From NCBI GenBank assembly GCA_019694315.1, contig JAIBCE010000042.1, forward strand, positions 1 to 35,196: a stretch of 35,196 nucleotides of DNA, in the 5' to 3' direction. Under the pieces are notes generated by a model that saw only the letters and a program-made list of their open reading frames with translations, did no database searches and was not told the origin of the DNA. Each line of letters starts with the position of its first letter. The stretch's first letter is position 1. Made by a program: the position numbers and the translations under genes. Of this stretch, positions 1-11,215 are shown in pieces. The DNA is from Sandaracinaceae bacterium (GTDB taxonomy: Bacteria > Myxococcota_A > Polyangia > Polyangiales > Sandaracinaceae).

Positions 1-2132
1 AGCGCGTGCGGCTCAAGGCGATCGGCGGCGGCGGCGGCAAGGGCCAGCGCATCCTCGGCGGGACGGACGTCGCGGGCGGCGTGCAGGAGCGTCGCGCCGC
101 GGCGCTCGAGGCCGCGAAGGCGGCGCCGGGCGCGGTGCGCGAGATCCTCTCGGAGGTGAAGGCGACGGGCGTCGGCGACGACAAGAACCTCGTGCTCGAG
201 CTCAACATCGAGGAGACCCGCCACAACGAGATCCAGCTCCTCGGCAACGGGCACTGGTGCATCTCGCTCGGTGGACGCGACTGCTCGCTCCAGATGCACG
301 AGCAGAAGCTGCTCGAGGTGTCGGTGACGCAAGAAGGCCTCGAGGCGGCGATCGGCGAGGCGCGCGGCGCAGGCCGTGCGCGCGCGGCCGAGGCCCTCGA
401 GGGTGACCTCGCGACGCTGCGCAAGATGGAGGAGGAGGCCGAGCGCTTCGGGCTCGCGGTGGGCCTCGACTCGGCCTCGACGTTCGAGTGCATCGTGAAC
501 GGTGGCCGCGGCGAGTCGGGCCACTACTTCATGGAGGTCAACACGCGCATCCAGGTGGAGCACCGCGTCTCGGAGCTCTGCTACGCGCTGCGCTTCACCA
601 ACCCCGACGATCGCCACGATCACTTCGACGTGCGCTCGATCGTCGAGGCGATGGTGCTCCTGGCGCGCCACGGCGAGAGGCTCCCGCGACCCACGCGCCT
701 GCCGCGCCACGGCGCCGCGGTGGAGTCTCGCCTCAATGCGACCGATCGCTCGCTCGCGCCCCACGCGGGCGGCCTCATCCAGAACTGGACGAGCCCGATC
801 GAGCACGAGATCCGCGACGATCAGGGCATCTGCGCGAAGAACCCCGACACCGGCGTCTTCGTGCACTACCGGCTCGCCGGCGCCTACGACTCGAACATCG
901 CGCTCCTCGTCACCTACGGGCACGCGCGTCGCGAGAGCTACGTACGCCTCTGCGAGATCCTGCGGCGCATGAAGCTGCGAGGCACCGACCTCCAGACCAA
1001 CAACGCCTTCCACTACGGCCTCGTGCACTGGTTCCTCGGCCAGGACGTGTGGGCCAAGCCGACGACACGCTTCGTCATGCCCTACCTCGCGCAGGTGGGC
1101 CTGCTGGCCGAGGCGATCGAGAGCATCGACCTCGACCTCTACTTCCAGACGATCGGCGCCGCGCTCGTGGAGCGCGCGGGGCGGGCCGGAGGCGAGGCGG
1201 GCAAGTCCGCGCTCACGGCGACGCGACGCATCCTCCAGCTGCGAGAGACGCTCCTGCGTCGGCCGATGGACGCGCTCTTCGAGGAGCCGCACGTGCTCTC
1301 GGGCTGGCTCTCGCGTCACCGCACCTCGTTCCGCGTGGTGGGTGAGGGCGCGGGCGCGCGCATCGTCTGGACGCGCAACCCGCTCGAGGTGCTCGAGGAC
1401 ACCTACTGGCTCCTCAACATGGACCACCGCGACGGCGTGCCCGCCGCGCACGTGATCTGGGATCACGATCGCGCCCTCCTCGAGCGCGGCCTCGGCTTCT
1501 ACCGCACGCTCGCCGAGCGCCTCGGCCTCCCGACGAGCGCGTGGGAGACGATCTCGGCGCGTCTCGAGAGCCCCGAGCCGCCGCACGGCTTCGACCGCGC
1601 GAGCTGGCAGCGTGTGCGCGCCGCGCACGCGGGCTTCTCGGCAGGCCTCGAGACGATGGACGTGCTCCCGCTCCTCGGCGTCCGCACGGGCTTCTACGAG
1701 CTCCGCGTGGAGGACGATCTCTTCATCACCATCCCGCCGCGCCTGCTCGACAAGGAGCTCCAGGGCCGCATGCGCAAGGTGCTCGCGCCGCCGCCGCGCA
1801 CGCAGGCCGATCGCATCGTCTCGGTCTCGGGCGGCATGTTCTACGCGCAAGAGGCGCCGCACTTGCCGCCGCTCGTGAGCAAGGGCAGCCACTTCTCCGT
1901 CGGGCAGCCGCTCTACGTGATCGAGGTGATGAAGATGTTCAACAAGGTGCTCGCGCCGTTCGCGGGCACGGTGGACGAGGTGCTCGTCTCGGGCGACGGA
2001 ACGATCGTGCAGAAGGGACAGCCCTTGTTCCGTGTGACGCCCGACGAGACGATCGTGGAGGAGAGCGCGAGCGCCCGCGCCGCACGCCTGCGCGCGAGCA
2101 CGGCGAGCTACATCGATGCCGCGCTCGGCTGA
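1..2132 (+). CDS. Biotin carboxylase with C-terminal biotinyl domain (5' end missing)
   Basis: This is the 3' part of a biotin-dependent carboxylase subunit; the reading frame is already open at base 3. The ATP-grasp glycine loop GGGGGKG is near visible residue 10. The biotin-carboxylase active-site motif MEVNTRIQVEH (Glu, Asn, Arg, His) is near residues 176-186. A biotin-carboxylase C-terminal region follows, then about 200 residues I cannot assign. The biotinyl domain carries VIEVMKMFNKV, with the biotin-accepting Lys at visible residue 643. Carboxylase and carrier therefore sit on one chain, as in acyl-CoA or pyruvate carboxylase alpha subunits. The fold charges biotin with CO2 using ATP and bicarbonate; the acyl substrate depends on a carboxyltransferase not seen here. 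The N-terminal pre-ATP-grasp domain lies outside the window. The stop overlaps the next gene by 17 bases. Confidence 0.88.
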   Translation, partial: RVRLKAIGGGGGKGQRILGGTDVAGGVQERRAAALEAAKAAPGAVREILSEVKATGVGDDKNLVLELNIEETRHNEIQLLGNGHWCISLGGRDCSLQMHEQKLLEVSVTQEGLEAAIGEARGAGRARAAEALEGDLATLRKMEEEAERFGLAVGLDSASTFECIVNGGRGESGHYFMEVNTRIQVEHRVSELCYALRFTNPDDRHDHFDVRSIVEAMVLLARHGERLPRPTRLPRHGAAVESRLNATDRSLAPHAGGLIQNWTSPIEHEIRDDQGICAKNPDTGVFVHYRLAGAYDSNIALLVTYGHARRESYVRLCEILRRMKLRGTDLQTNNAFHYGLVHWFLGQDVWAKPTTRFVMPYLAQVGLLAEAIESIDLDLYFQTIGAALVERAGRAGGEAGKSALTATRRILQLRETLLRRPMDALFEEPHVLSGWLSRHRTSFRVVGEGAGARIVWTRNPLEVLEDTYWLLNMDHRDGVPAAHVIWDHDRALLERGLGFYRTLAERLGLPTSAWETISARLESPEPPHGFDRASWQRVRAAHAGFSAGLETMDVLPLLGVRTGFYELRVEDDLFITIPPRLLDKELQGRMRKVLAPPPRTQADRIVSVSGGMFYAQEAPHLPPLVSKGSHFSVGQPLYVIEVMKMFNKVLAPFAGTVDEVLVSGDGTIVQKGQPLFRVTPDETIVEESASARAARLRASTASYIDAALG

Positions 2133-2529
2133 TCGACGCAGGCGACGACGCGTGGCCACGTTGCTCCTCGTCGCGATCGCCGCGCTGCCCGCGGCGTGCG
2201 ACGAGGCGCAGCGGAGCGCGATGGGTACCTGTTGCCTGGGCTGCGGCCTCGTGGGCTGGGCCATCGGAGAGAGCACCGTCGAGCAAGCCACGGAGGAGGG
2301 CCCTCGCTGCACACCCGCGTGCGACGAGCCTCGATTCTGCAACACCCTCTACGAGCCACCGCGCTGCACCGAGCCCGTCGCGACACGAGGAGAGCGCTGC
2401 GGTCGGGTGAGCTATCCGCGGGCCGAGTACGAGTGCATCGAGGGCGTGTGCAGCACACGCCTCGGTCGCGATCTCTCCTGCACGGCCGGCCTCGCGTGCG
2501 TCGAGGGCACGTGCGTGAGCGCGCCCTGA
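2116..2529 (+). CDS. Small Cys-rich putative lipoprotein
   Basis: A 137-aa protein of unknown function. A run of six Arg (residues 7-12) is followed by a hydrophobic stretch and LPAAC, so Cys28 could be the lipidated residue, although Pro at -3 makes this lipobox imperfect. The exported part has many Cys in short CxxxC-like spacings (for example RCTPACDEPRFC), typical of small disulfide-rich surface proteins in myxobacteria. I chose the ATG at 2116 because the alternative GTG at 2152 would remove the positively charged n-region. It overlaps the end of the carboxylase gene by 17 bases, which suggests co-transcription rather than shared function. About 280 bases without a visible gene follow, before the convergent dikinase. 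Confidence 0.6.
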   Translation: MPRSADRRRRRRVATLLLVAIAALPAACDEAQRSAMGTCCLGCGLVGWAIGESTVEQATEEGPRCTPACDEPRFCNTLYEPPRCTEPVATRGERCGRVSYPRAEYECIEGVCSTRLGRDLSCTAGLACVEGTCVSAP

Positions 2530-2812
2530 CTCGAGGGTGCGCGAAGCGAGGGGGCACAGGGAGATCGCGGACGATTCCCGGCGATCCCCAGAAGGGACAT
2601 CCGCGTCGCTTGGTCCCCTGGATCCGTGAAGTCGATCAGAGGTCTTCACCGCGACGGGCCAGCTCCGCGAGGCGAGCGCGCGATCGGGACACGCCGAAGC
2701 CGCCCGATCGGCGCGATACCCACGCATGAGCGTGTCCGCGCCGACCGAGCCGACGCACCGATCCGTCGACTTCCCTCGGGAATCGAGCGGATCGGTGAGC
2801 GCTACCGGAGCC

Positions 2813-5506
<2,694 letters not shown>

Positions 5507-5511
5507 GCGAG

Positions 5512-5518
5512 CCTCCTC
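5512..5518 (-). promoter_or_regulatory. Ribosome binding site of ppdK
   Basis: The minus strand reads GAGGAGG, with 5 bases before the GTG at 5506. It is one of the best Shine-Dalgarno matches in the window and fixes a GTG rather than an ATG start for the dikinase. Confidence 0.75.
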
Positions 5519-5616
5519 GTAGGCGCCGGATGCGCCCCCGGGGCCCTACGCTCGCCGCGCGCCGGCTCAACCGGCATCGACGCTCGACGCGCGAGCTCCG
5601 CGAACGGGGCCGCGCG

Positions 5617-5645
5617 TCAGAATATCGACATTTTCCTAGTGTTCC
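5617..5645 (-). promoter_or_regulatory. Possible ECF-type promoter of ppdK
   Basis: In an unusually AT-rich patch the minus strand reads GGAACAC, a 17-base spacer, then TCTGA. This resembles the -35 (GGAAC) and -10 (TCTGA-like) elements used by RpoE-type extracytoplasmic-function sigma factors. It lies about 110 bases upstream of the ppdK start, in the right orientation. It was matched by eye only; a TATTCT housekeeping-like -10 overlaps it. Confidence 0.3.
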
Positions 5646-5700
5646 CGGGATCTTGCGAGGCTCGAAGGGGCGCGAGACCGGGCGCGAGCCGCGCTGGGCG

Positions 5701-7839
5701 TCAGCGCACGCGCAGGATGCGGAAGCTCCGCGGCGGGAGCGAGATCGAGCCGCCGCTCGCGGCCGTGCCCGAGACGAGATCGTCGTAGCTTCCGGCGGGG
5801 ACCGAGACGGTGTTCGAGGTGTCGGCGCGGTTGATCGCGACGATCACGTCGCTCGCGCCCGCGCTGCCACAGCCGGTCATGCGATAGACCCACGTGTCCT
5901 GCGCGACCGAGAGCGTGCTGCGCCGACCGCGACCGAGCACGGGGTTCTCGCCACGGATGCGCGCCACCGTGCTCACGGTCTCCCGGAGCGCGATCTGGGG
6001 CGCGAGCAGCGTGTCGCCCTCGTCCTCCCACGGCATCATGCGCCGGTTGTCGGGATCCCCGCCGCCCGCGAGGCCGATCTCGTCCCCGTAGTAGAGGAGC
6101 GGCACGCCGGGGCTCGTGAGCATCACGACGAACGCGAGGCCGAGGCGCTCGTAGGGCGCAGCGTCGGTGGGCTGCGTGTAGGCGCTCGGGTTCCAGCCGT
6201 TGCCGGGGTTCGAACCCTCGGTGCAGCTGCCGATCTGACGGCTCGCGAAGTGGATCGCGCGCGGCACGTCGTGGTTGCCGATCCACGTCGACATGAGCGC
6301 GCCCGATCCATAGAACGAGTCGTTGCCGTCCATGAACGCGCTGAGGTTCGCGAGGCTGCCCTCGGGGCGGAACATGCCGTTGCAGAGCTCGCGCTTGAAC
6401 GGGAAGTCGAACTGGCCATCGAGCATCTCGGCCGGATCGATGAAGCGGCGGAGGTTGTCGCGGCTGAAGTAGTCGAAGGTCTCGCCGACCATGTAGAAGC
6501 GCCCGCCCGCGGGGCTCGGCACGGCCGCGTCGATGTGATCGCGCAGATCCGTGAGCCACGAGAGGGGGATGTGCTTCACCGCGTCGAGGCGGAAGCCGTC
6601 GAGATCGTACTCGGTGGCCCACCACGTCGCGTCGTCCACCGACCAGCGGCGCGGCGCGTCCTGGTAGAAGTCGAACGACGGAAGGTACGTGGTGAACGAG
6701 CAGCGCGTGGACCAGTACGAGTCGTCCCAGCGATCGGGCGCGCACGTCGTCACGGGGTTCACGAACCAGTCGGGGTGCGCGCGGTAGAGACCGCTCTCTG
6801 CGTCTGCGTGCTTCATCACGTAGTCGAAGAGGATCTTCATGGTGTGCCCATCGCGCCCCGTCGTGGCGTGGAGCGTGTCGACGAGGGTGCGGAGGTCGGC
6901 GTCGGTGCCGATCCGTGACTCCACGCGCGGACGCGGCGTGGGGTTGGTGGGCACCGAGTAGTCGACGTCGTCGGGCGACGGCCAGTAGCCGTGGTACGCG
7001 GAGTACATGCGCGGATCGGAGCCCGGGTCGATCGCGGCACCCGCGCTGTTGCGGTTCTCGTAGGGCGCGCTGAGCCACACCGCGGTCACGCCGAGGTCCG
7101 CGAGGTACGGGAGCTGCTCGGTGACACCCGCGAGATCGCCACCGAGATACTGGCCACTGGCGATCGGGCCGTCGGTCGCACCGCTCACCTCGGTGCGACG
7201 ACCGTCGGAGTCGCGGAAGCGATCGACCATCGCGAAGTACATGACCGCGTCGCGCCAGTCGAACTCGCCGAGGTCGCCGCAGCTCGAGCTGCAGACCTCG
7301 ATCACGCTGTTCTGTCCGCCGAAGCCATCGGCCTCGCTCACGGGGTTGCCGGGATCGGCGATCCAGCGCGTGCCATCGATGATGAGCTTGTACGTGTGGC
7401 GGCCGGTGGGCTCGATCAGGTGCTCGACGCTCCAGTGCCCCGCGCCGTCGTTCGTCATCGCGAGCGCACCGGCCGCCGGCGTCGCAGGCCACATCCCCCC
7501 CGCGCCCGCGACGAAGGATCCAGACACCCACACCGAGGTCGCGCTCGCGTCCGTGTACTCGAACGTGACGAGGTTACAGGGCGGAGGCGGCGGCCCCGCG
7601 TCGTTGCCAGCGTCGGGATCCATCGGCGCGACGCCGCCCTCGCCGCAGCTGCCGTCGCTCGCGCCCGCCTCACCGGTGCACTCCCGGAAGATCGGGCTCG
7701 GCCCACCCTCGCGCATGTAGCGGCCGCCGTCCATGTCGAGGCCGCCGGGCGGCGACACGCAGCCCGCGGTCACCACGAGCAGGGCAAAGATCGACGAGCA
7801 GAGTGCCGCGCGTGCGCGGACGACGAGAGCGGACGCCAT
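5701..7839 (-). CDS. Secreted alpha-amylase family (GH13) lipoprotein
   Basis: A 712-aa glycoside hydrolase acting on alpha-glucans outside the cytoplasm. The start at 7839 is chosen because it gives a clean lipoprotein signal ending in VTAGC (Cys27); an upstream extension would place 54 odd residues before it. An Asp/Pro/Gly-rich linker follows, then an immunoglobulin-like starch-binding module of the CBM48/AMPK type (about residues 95-190). The GH13 barrel comes last: nucleophile Asp419 in DGFRLDAVKH, acid/base Glu453 in MVGETFDY, and transition-state Asp524 in WIGNHDV. The first conserved region reads DYVMKH, with Lys where the family normally has Asn. A small C-terminal all-beta domain ends the chain. 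Exact specificity (amylase, neopullulanase or cyclomaltodextrinase type) cannot be told by eye. Expected role: anchoring starch breakdown to the cell surface. Confidence 0.9.
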   Translation of the reverse strand: MASALVVRARAALCSSIFALLVVTAGCVSPPGGLDMDGGRYMREGGPSPIFRECTGEAGASDGSCGEGGVAPMDPDAGNDAGPPPPPCNLVTFEYTDASATSVWVSGSFVAGAGGMWPATPAAGALAMTNDGAGHWSVEHLIEPTGRHTYKLIIDGTRWIADPGNPVSEADGFGGQNSVIEVCSSSCGDLGEFDWRDAVMYFAMVDRFRDSDGRRTEVSGATDGPIASGQYLGGDLAGVTEQLPYLADLGVTAVWLSAPYENRNSAGAAIDPGSDPRMYSAYHGYWPSPDDVDYSVPTNPTPRPRVESRIGTDADLRTLVDTLHATTGRDGHTMKILFDYVMKHADAESGLYRAHPDWFVNPVTTCAPDRWDDSYWSTRCSFTTYLPSFDFYQDAPRRWSVDDATWWATEYDLDGFRLDAVKHIPLSWLTDLRDHIDAAVPSPAGGRFYMVGETFDYFSRDNLRRFIDPAEMLDGQFDFPFKRELCNGMFRPEGSLANLSAFMDGNDSFYGSGALMSTWIGNHDVPRAIHFASRQIGSCTEGSNPGNGWNPSAYTQPTDAAPYERLGLAFVVMLTSPGVPLLYYGDEIGLAGGGDPDNRRMMPWEDEGDTLLAPQIALRETVSTVARIRGENPVLGRGRRSTLSVAQDTWVYRMTGCGSAGASDVIVAINRADTSNTVSVPAGSYDDLVSGTAASGGSISLPPRSFRILRVR

Positions 7840-7880
7840 GCACCGATGCTCGCGTCGCAGCGCCCGGTGCGCAACCCGAA

Positions 7881-7900
7881 CGTCCACGACCCAGTGGACG
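7881..7900. promoter_or_regulatory. Inverted repeat between amylase and kinase genes
   Basis: A perfect 7-bp inverted repeat, CGTCCAC and GTGGACG, separated by 6 bases. It lies in the 150-base divergent gap, 42 bases upstream of the amylase start and about 90 upstream of the kinase start. The size and position fit an operator for a dimeric regulator, but chance is possible at this GC content. Confidence 0.3.
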
Positions 7901-7989
7901 ACTCCGAGCCCGAGAAACAATCGACTCGAGAGCCGAAGGGACGCGGGGGCGGGGGGTCCAGGGCGAGCTACGCAGGCCGAAGGCCGAGT

Positions 7990-9624
7990 ATGTCTGAGCA
8001 TCGGACCCCCCTCCCCGCGGCCCGATTCGAAGTCGGAGATACGTTCTCCATCTCTCCGACACCAGCGCTACCCGAGCGCGTGTCGATCGCGTACGACATG
8101 CGTGTGCCCATGCCGGCGCAGATCGACCGCTACCTGATCGAGCGCGAGCTCGGACAAGGCGCGTTCGGCACCGTGTACCGTGCGAAGCACGCCGTGACCG
8201 GACGCGCGGTGGCGCTGAAGGTCCTGCACCCGCGGCACGCGCGCGACCAGGAGATGGTCGAGCGCTTCTTCCGCGAGGCCCGCGCCGCGGCGAGCGCGAT
8301 GAGCGCGAACATCGTGGACGTGCTCGATGCGGGCATCGCGAGCGACGGCGCCCCGTTCCTCGCGCTCGAGCTGCTCGACGGCGAGGATCTCGAGGCCTAC
8401 CTCGCGCGTCGCGATCGCGTCGCGCTGCTCGACGCCGTCGAGATCGGGCGCGACCTCGCGGCGGGCGTGGCCGACGCGCACCGCATGGGCATCGTGCACC
8501 GCGACCTCAAGCCGGCGAACGTGTTCCTCGTGCGCATGCCCGACGGATCGCGCCGCGCGAAGGTGCTCGACTTCGGCATGAGCAAGCTCGCCGATCCGCT
8601 CCTCGGCAGCGGCGCGCGCACCGCGACGGGGGCGATCATGGGCACGCCGCTCTACATGGCGCCCGAACAGCTCAAGGGAGGCGCGCGCGACGTGGAGCCC
8701 GCGGCCGACGTCTACGCCCTCGGCTCGATCCTCTTCCGCATGCTGACGGGCCGCACCACGCACGAGGCCACCACGATCCAGGAGCTCCTCTTACGAAAGC
8801 TCTCGCAGCCCGTCCCGCCCGCGAGCACGTACGTGCCGGCCCTGCCTTCGACGCTGACGCACCTCGTGTCGCGCGCCCTCGAGGTGGAGCCGACGCGCCG
8901 CAACGTCACCTCGACCGAGATGGCCAAGGAGCTCGCCGAGATCGCGCGGCTCCTGCGGACCCAGGGCATATCGCCTGGCGTGTCGTCGGGCGGCATGTCT
9001 GGCGGTATGTCGTCGGGCGGCGTCTCGCTCGCACCCTCGGCGCCGCCCACCGTCGGCGCGGTCTCGACGACCTCGACGTCGAGCACGAACTGGGGGCGCA
9101 TCGCGGCGTGGCTCGGGCTCGCGATCGTCGCAGCCTCCTGCATCGCGGCGACCTCCGTCCTCGTCGCGATGGGTGGGCTCGCGTGGCTGATCGGCGACGC
9201 GACGTCGTCGATCGTCGAGGACGTCCGAGAGGTGCGCGAGGCGACCGCCCCCCTTCCGCCCGCGACGGTGGCGTCACCGCCTGCAACGAGCCCCGCGCCG
9301 GCTCCCGCCGCACCGGACGCGGAAGGTGTGCTCGTCACCGCCAGCGTGATGGGCATGAGCGACGGCGTCGCGGAGCGCGACATCGCGCAAGCCGCGCGCG
9401 CGGCGATGGGGCCTTGTCGAGGTGAGCACGACGAGACCTTCGAGCTCGAGATGATGTGGATGGGATGGGGCGCGATGGGCCTCGGCACCTCGAGCCTCAC
9501 GCCTCACGGACCGCCGCCCACGACCGCCGCGGAGATGTGCGCGCAGGGGGCCCTGCTCGATGCGTCGCGCGGGCGGAGCTCGAGCGGCATCGTCACGTTC
9601 CGGGTGCGACTCCCTGCGCGCTGA
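7990..9624 (+). CDS. Membrane-anchored Ser/Thr protein kinase (Hanks type)
   Basis: A 544-aa kinase. After about 35 N-terminal residues the kinase domain shows the ATP loop GQGAFGTVYRAKH, invariant Lys77 in VALKVL, catalytic Asp172 in HRDLKPANV, the magnesium site DFG at Asp194, and APEQ. All are intact, so it should be active. A Gly/Ser/Met-rich linker (GGMSGGMSSGG) leads to one strongly hydrophobic segment (near residues 370-405), then an Ala/Pro linker and about 100 residues predicted outside the cytoplasm that contain two Cys and many Met. This C-terminal sensor part matches no domain I recognise. I chose the ATG at 7990; the ATG at 8098 would also spare the kinase domain. The gene is divergent from the amylase and convergent with the amidase, so it is probably transcribed alone. 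Confidence 0.9.
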   Translation: MSEHRTPLPAARFEVGDTFSISPTPALPERVSIAYDMRVPMPAQIDRYLIERELGQGAFGTVYRAKHAVTGRAVALKVLHPRHARDQEMVERFFREARAAASAMSANIVDVLDAGIASDGAPFLALELLDGEDLEAYLARRDRVALLDAVEIGRDLAAGVADAHRMGIVHRDLKPANVFLVRMPDGSRRAKVLDFGMSKLADPLLGSGARTATGAIMGTPLYMAPEQLKGGARDVEPAADVYALGSILFRMLTGRTTHEATTIQELLLRKLSQPVPPASTYVPALPSTLTHLVSRALEVEPTRRNVTSTEMAKELAEIARLLRTQGISPGVSSGGMSGGMSSGGVSLAPSAPPTVGAVSTTSTSSTNWGRIAAWLGLAIVAASCIAATSVLVAMGGLAWLIGDATSSIVEDVREVREATAPLPPATVASPPATSPAPAPAAPDAEGVLVTASVMGMSDGVAERDIAQAARAAMGPCRGEHDETFELEMMWMGWGAMGLGTSSLTPHGPPPTTAAEMCAQGALLDASRGRSSSGIVTFRVRLPAR

Positions 9625-9651
9625 GCATCGACCCTCCGGTGGCCACGACGC

Positions 9652-10518
9652 TCAGTGGCTCTCGGGTGCCACGAACGGCAGGCGTCGGTGCGCGAGGCTC
9701 GGCAGGCTCGCGCGGATGCGCTCCACCAAGGCCGTGTCGATCCACGCGCTCGCGTAGCCCTCACCCTCGCCGCACTCCGCGAGCACCGTGCCCCACGGAT
9801 CGACGATGAGCGCGTGTCCATAGCTCTGACGCGTGCCGCCGTGCTTGCCCGTCTGCGCGGCCGCGAGCACGTACGACTGCGACTCGATCGCTCGCGCCCG
9901 AAGGAGCACGTGCCAGTGATCCTTGCCCGTCGTGAGGGTGAACGCCGCGGGCACGCAGAGCGAGGTCGCGCCGCGATCGACGAGGCCTCGGTAGAGCTCC
10001 GGGAAGCGCAGGTCGTAGCAGACCGAGAGGCCGAGCCTGCCGATGGCCGAGTCGGTCACGACGAGCTCGCTGCCCGGCTCGACCGACGCGGACTCCTCGA
10101 GCTTCGTGCCGTCCGGCAGATCGACGTCGAAGAGGTGGACCTTTCGGTACACGGCGCGCACGACGCCGCGCGCGTCCACGTGCACGCATGCGTTCTTGAC
10201 CTTGCGTGGATCGTCGCCGCGCTCCCAGAAGCCACCGAGCACGAGCTCGACGCCGAGCTCCTTCGCGAGGGCAGCGCAGCGCGCGAGGATCGGACCGCCC
10301 AGAGGGAGCGGCTCGGCGATGGCGACCTTGCCGGGAGAGGTCGCGCCCGCCGTGTCGGCGCCGAGGTAGGCGAAGCACTCGGGGACGACGACGAGCGACG
10401 CGCGATCCTCGGCGGCGGCGCGCACGAGGCGCTCCATCTGCGCGAGGTTCGTCTCGACCTGATCGGTCGAGCACATCTGGATCACGGCGGCCTTGGTGCG
10501 CGTGCTGCTCGGAGACAT
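9652..10518 (-). CDS. Carbon-nitrogen hydrolase, Nit1/Nit2-like amidase
   Basis: A 288-aa enzyme of the nitrilase superfamily, cytoplasmic. The Glu-Lys-Cys triad is complete: Glu47 in VVVPECFAY, Lys126 in VYRKVHLFDVD, Cys167 in SVCYDLRFPELYR. The KVHLFDVD and CYDLRFPELY blocks are typical of the Nit branch, which includes omega-amidases and the metabolite-repair enzyme deaminated-glutathione amidase. That makes a damage-repair role more likely than nitrile hydrolysis. The start at 10518 is preferred over the in-frame extension to 10617 because it begins just before the conserved KAAVIQMCS strand. It is divergent from the PAP2 gene with 64 bases between starts, and nearly abuts the kinase gene tail to tail (27 bases). 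Confidence 0.9.
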   Translation of the reverse strand: MSPSSTRTKAAVIQMCSTDQVETNLAQMERLVRAAAEDRASLVVVPECFAYLGADTAGATSPGKVAIAEPLPLGGPILARCAALAKELGVELVLGGFWERGDDPRKVKNACVHVDARGVVRAVYRKVHLFDVDLPDGTKLEESASVEPGSELVVTDSAIGRLGLSVCYDLRFPELYRGLVDRGATSLCVPAAFTLTTGKDHWHVLLRARAIESQSYVLAAAQTGKHGGTRQSYGHALIVDPWGTVLAECGEGEGYASAWIDTALVERIRASLPSLAHRRLPFVAPESH

Positions 10519-10582
10519 CGCGCGCGAGCCTACACGACAGCTCGCACTGGATCCCGCGGCGAGGTCCGGACAACACTCGCGC

Positions 10583-11116
10583 GTGCCCGGCGACACGACG
10601 CTGCTCCTCTTCTTCAACGGCCTGCGCGCGCCGTGGCTCGATCCGATCGTCCGCTTCGTGACCGAGTGGGGCCTCTACGCGTTTCCTCTCGCACCGATGC
10701 TCGTGCTCGCGATGCGCCGCACCCGCGAGGAGGCGCGCTCTTCGCGCGACGGCTGGCTCGCGTTCCTGTTCTCGCTGCTCGTGAGCGAGACGGTGCTCAA
10801 GCCGATCGTCGCGCGCCCGCGCCCCACCGCCGTCGCGTGGCTCCGCGATCAGCTCCACGTCCTCGGCACCGTGCCGCCGGCGGCGAGCACCGGCATGCCC
10901 TCGGGCACCGCGACCGCGTGCATGGCGGGCGCCACGTGGATCGCGCTCCGCTACGGCAGAGGCTGGGGCGCGCTGGCGATCGCGCTCGCCGTCGTCGTGT
11001 CGCTGACGCGCCTGTACGTCGGCGTGCACTACCCGAGCGATCTCGCGGCCGGATGGCTGGTCGGCGCCGCCACGGCGATCGGCGTGGACCGCTTCACGCG
11101 ATGGGCCGGCGCCTGA
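10583..11116 (+). CDS. PAP2-family membrane phosphatase-like protein
   Basis: A 177-aa integral membrane protein related to type 2 phosphatidic-acid phosphatases, which remove phosphate from lipid or undecaprenyl pyrophosphates. Motif 1, K-x6-RP, is present (KPIVARPRP from Lys73). Motif 3 is present as SLTRLYVGVHYPSD (Ser140, Arg143, His149, Asp153). Motif 2 normally reads PSGH but here is PSGT (Pro106-Thr109), so the usual acid histidine is missing. About five hydrophobic segments surround the motifs. The start is a GTG at 10583, chosen because upstream in-frame codons run into the promoter region of the divergent amidase gene. Activity is uncertain because of the altered motif 2. The family assignment is firm. 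Confidence 0.82.
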   Translation: MPGDTTLLLFFNGLRAPWLDPIVRFVTEWGLYAFPLAPMLVLAMRRTREEARSSRDGWLAFLFSLLVSETVLKPIVARPRPTAVAWLRDQLHVLGTVPPAASTGMPSGTATACMAGATWIALRYGRGWGALAIALAVVVSLTRLYVGVHYPSDLAAGWLVGAATAIGVDRFTRWAGA

Positions 11117-11215
11117 CGCCGAACAGAATCACCGAGACAGGGATCCTCCCCGTCGTGTAGGCCTCCGGAAGTCCTCGGAGTGGAGTATCCTGGCGCCTCG
11201 AAGGAGCGCTCCCCG

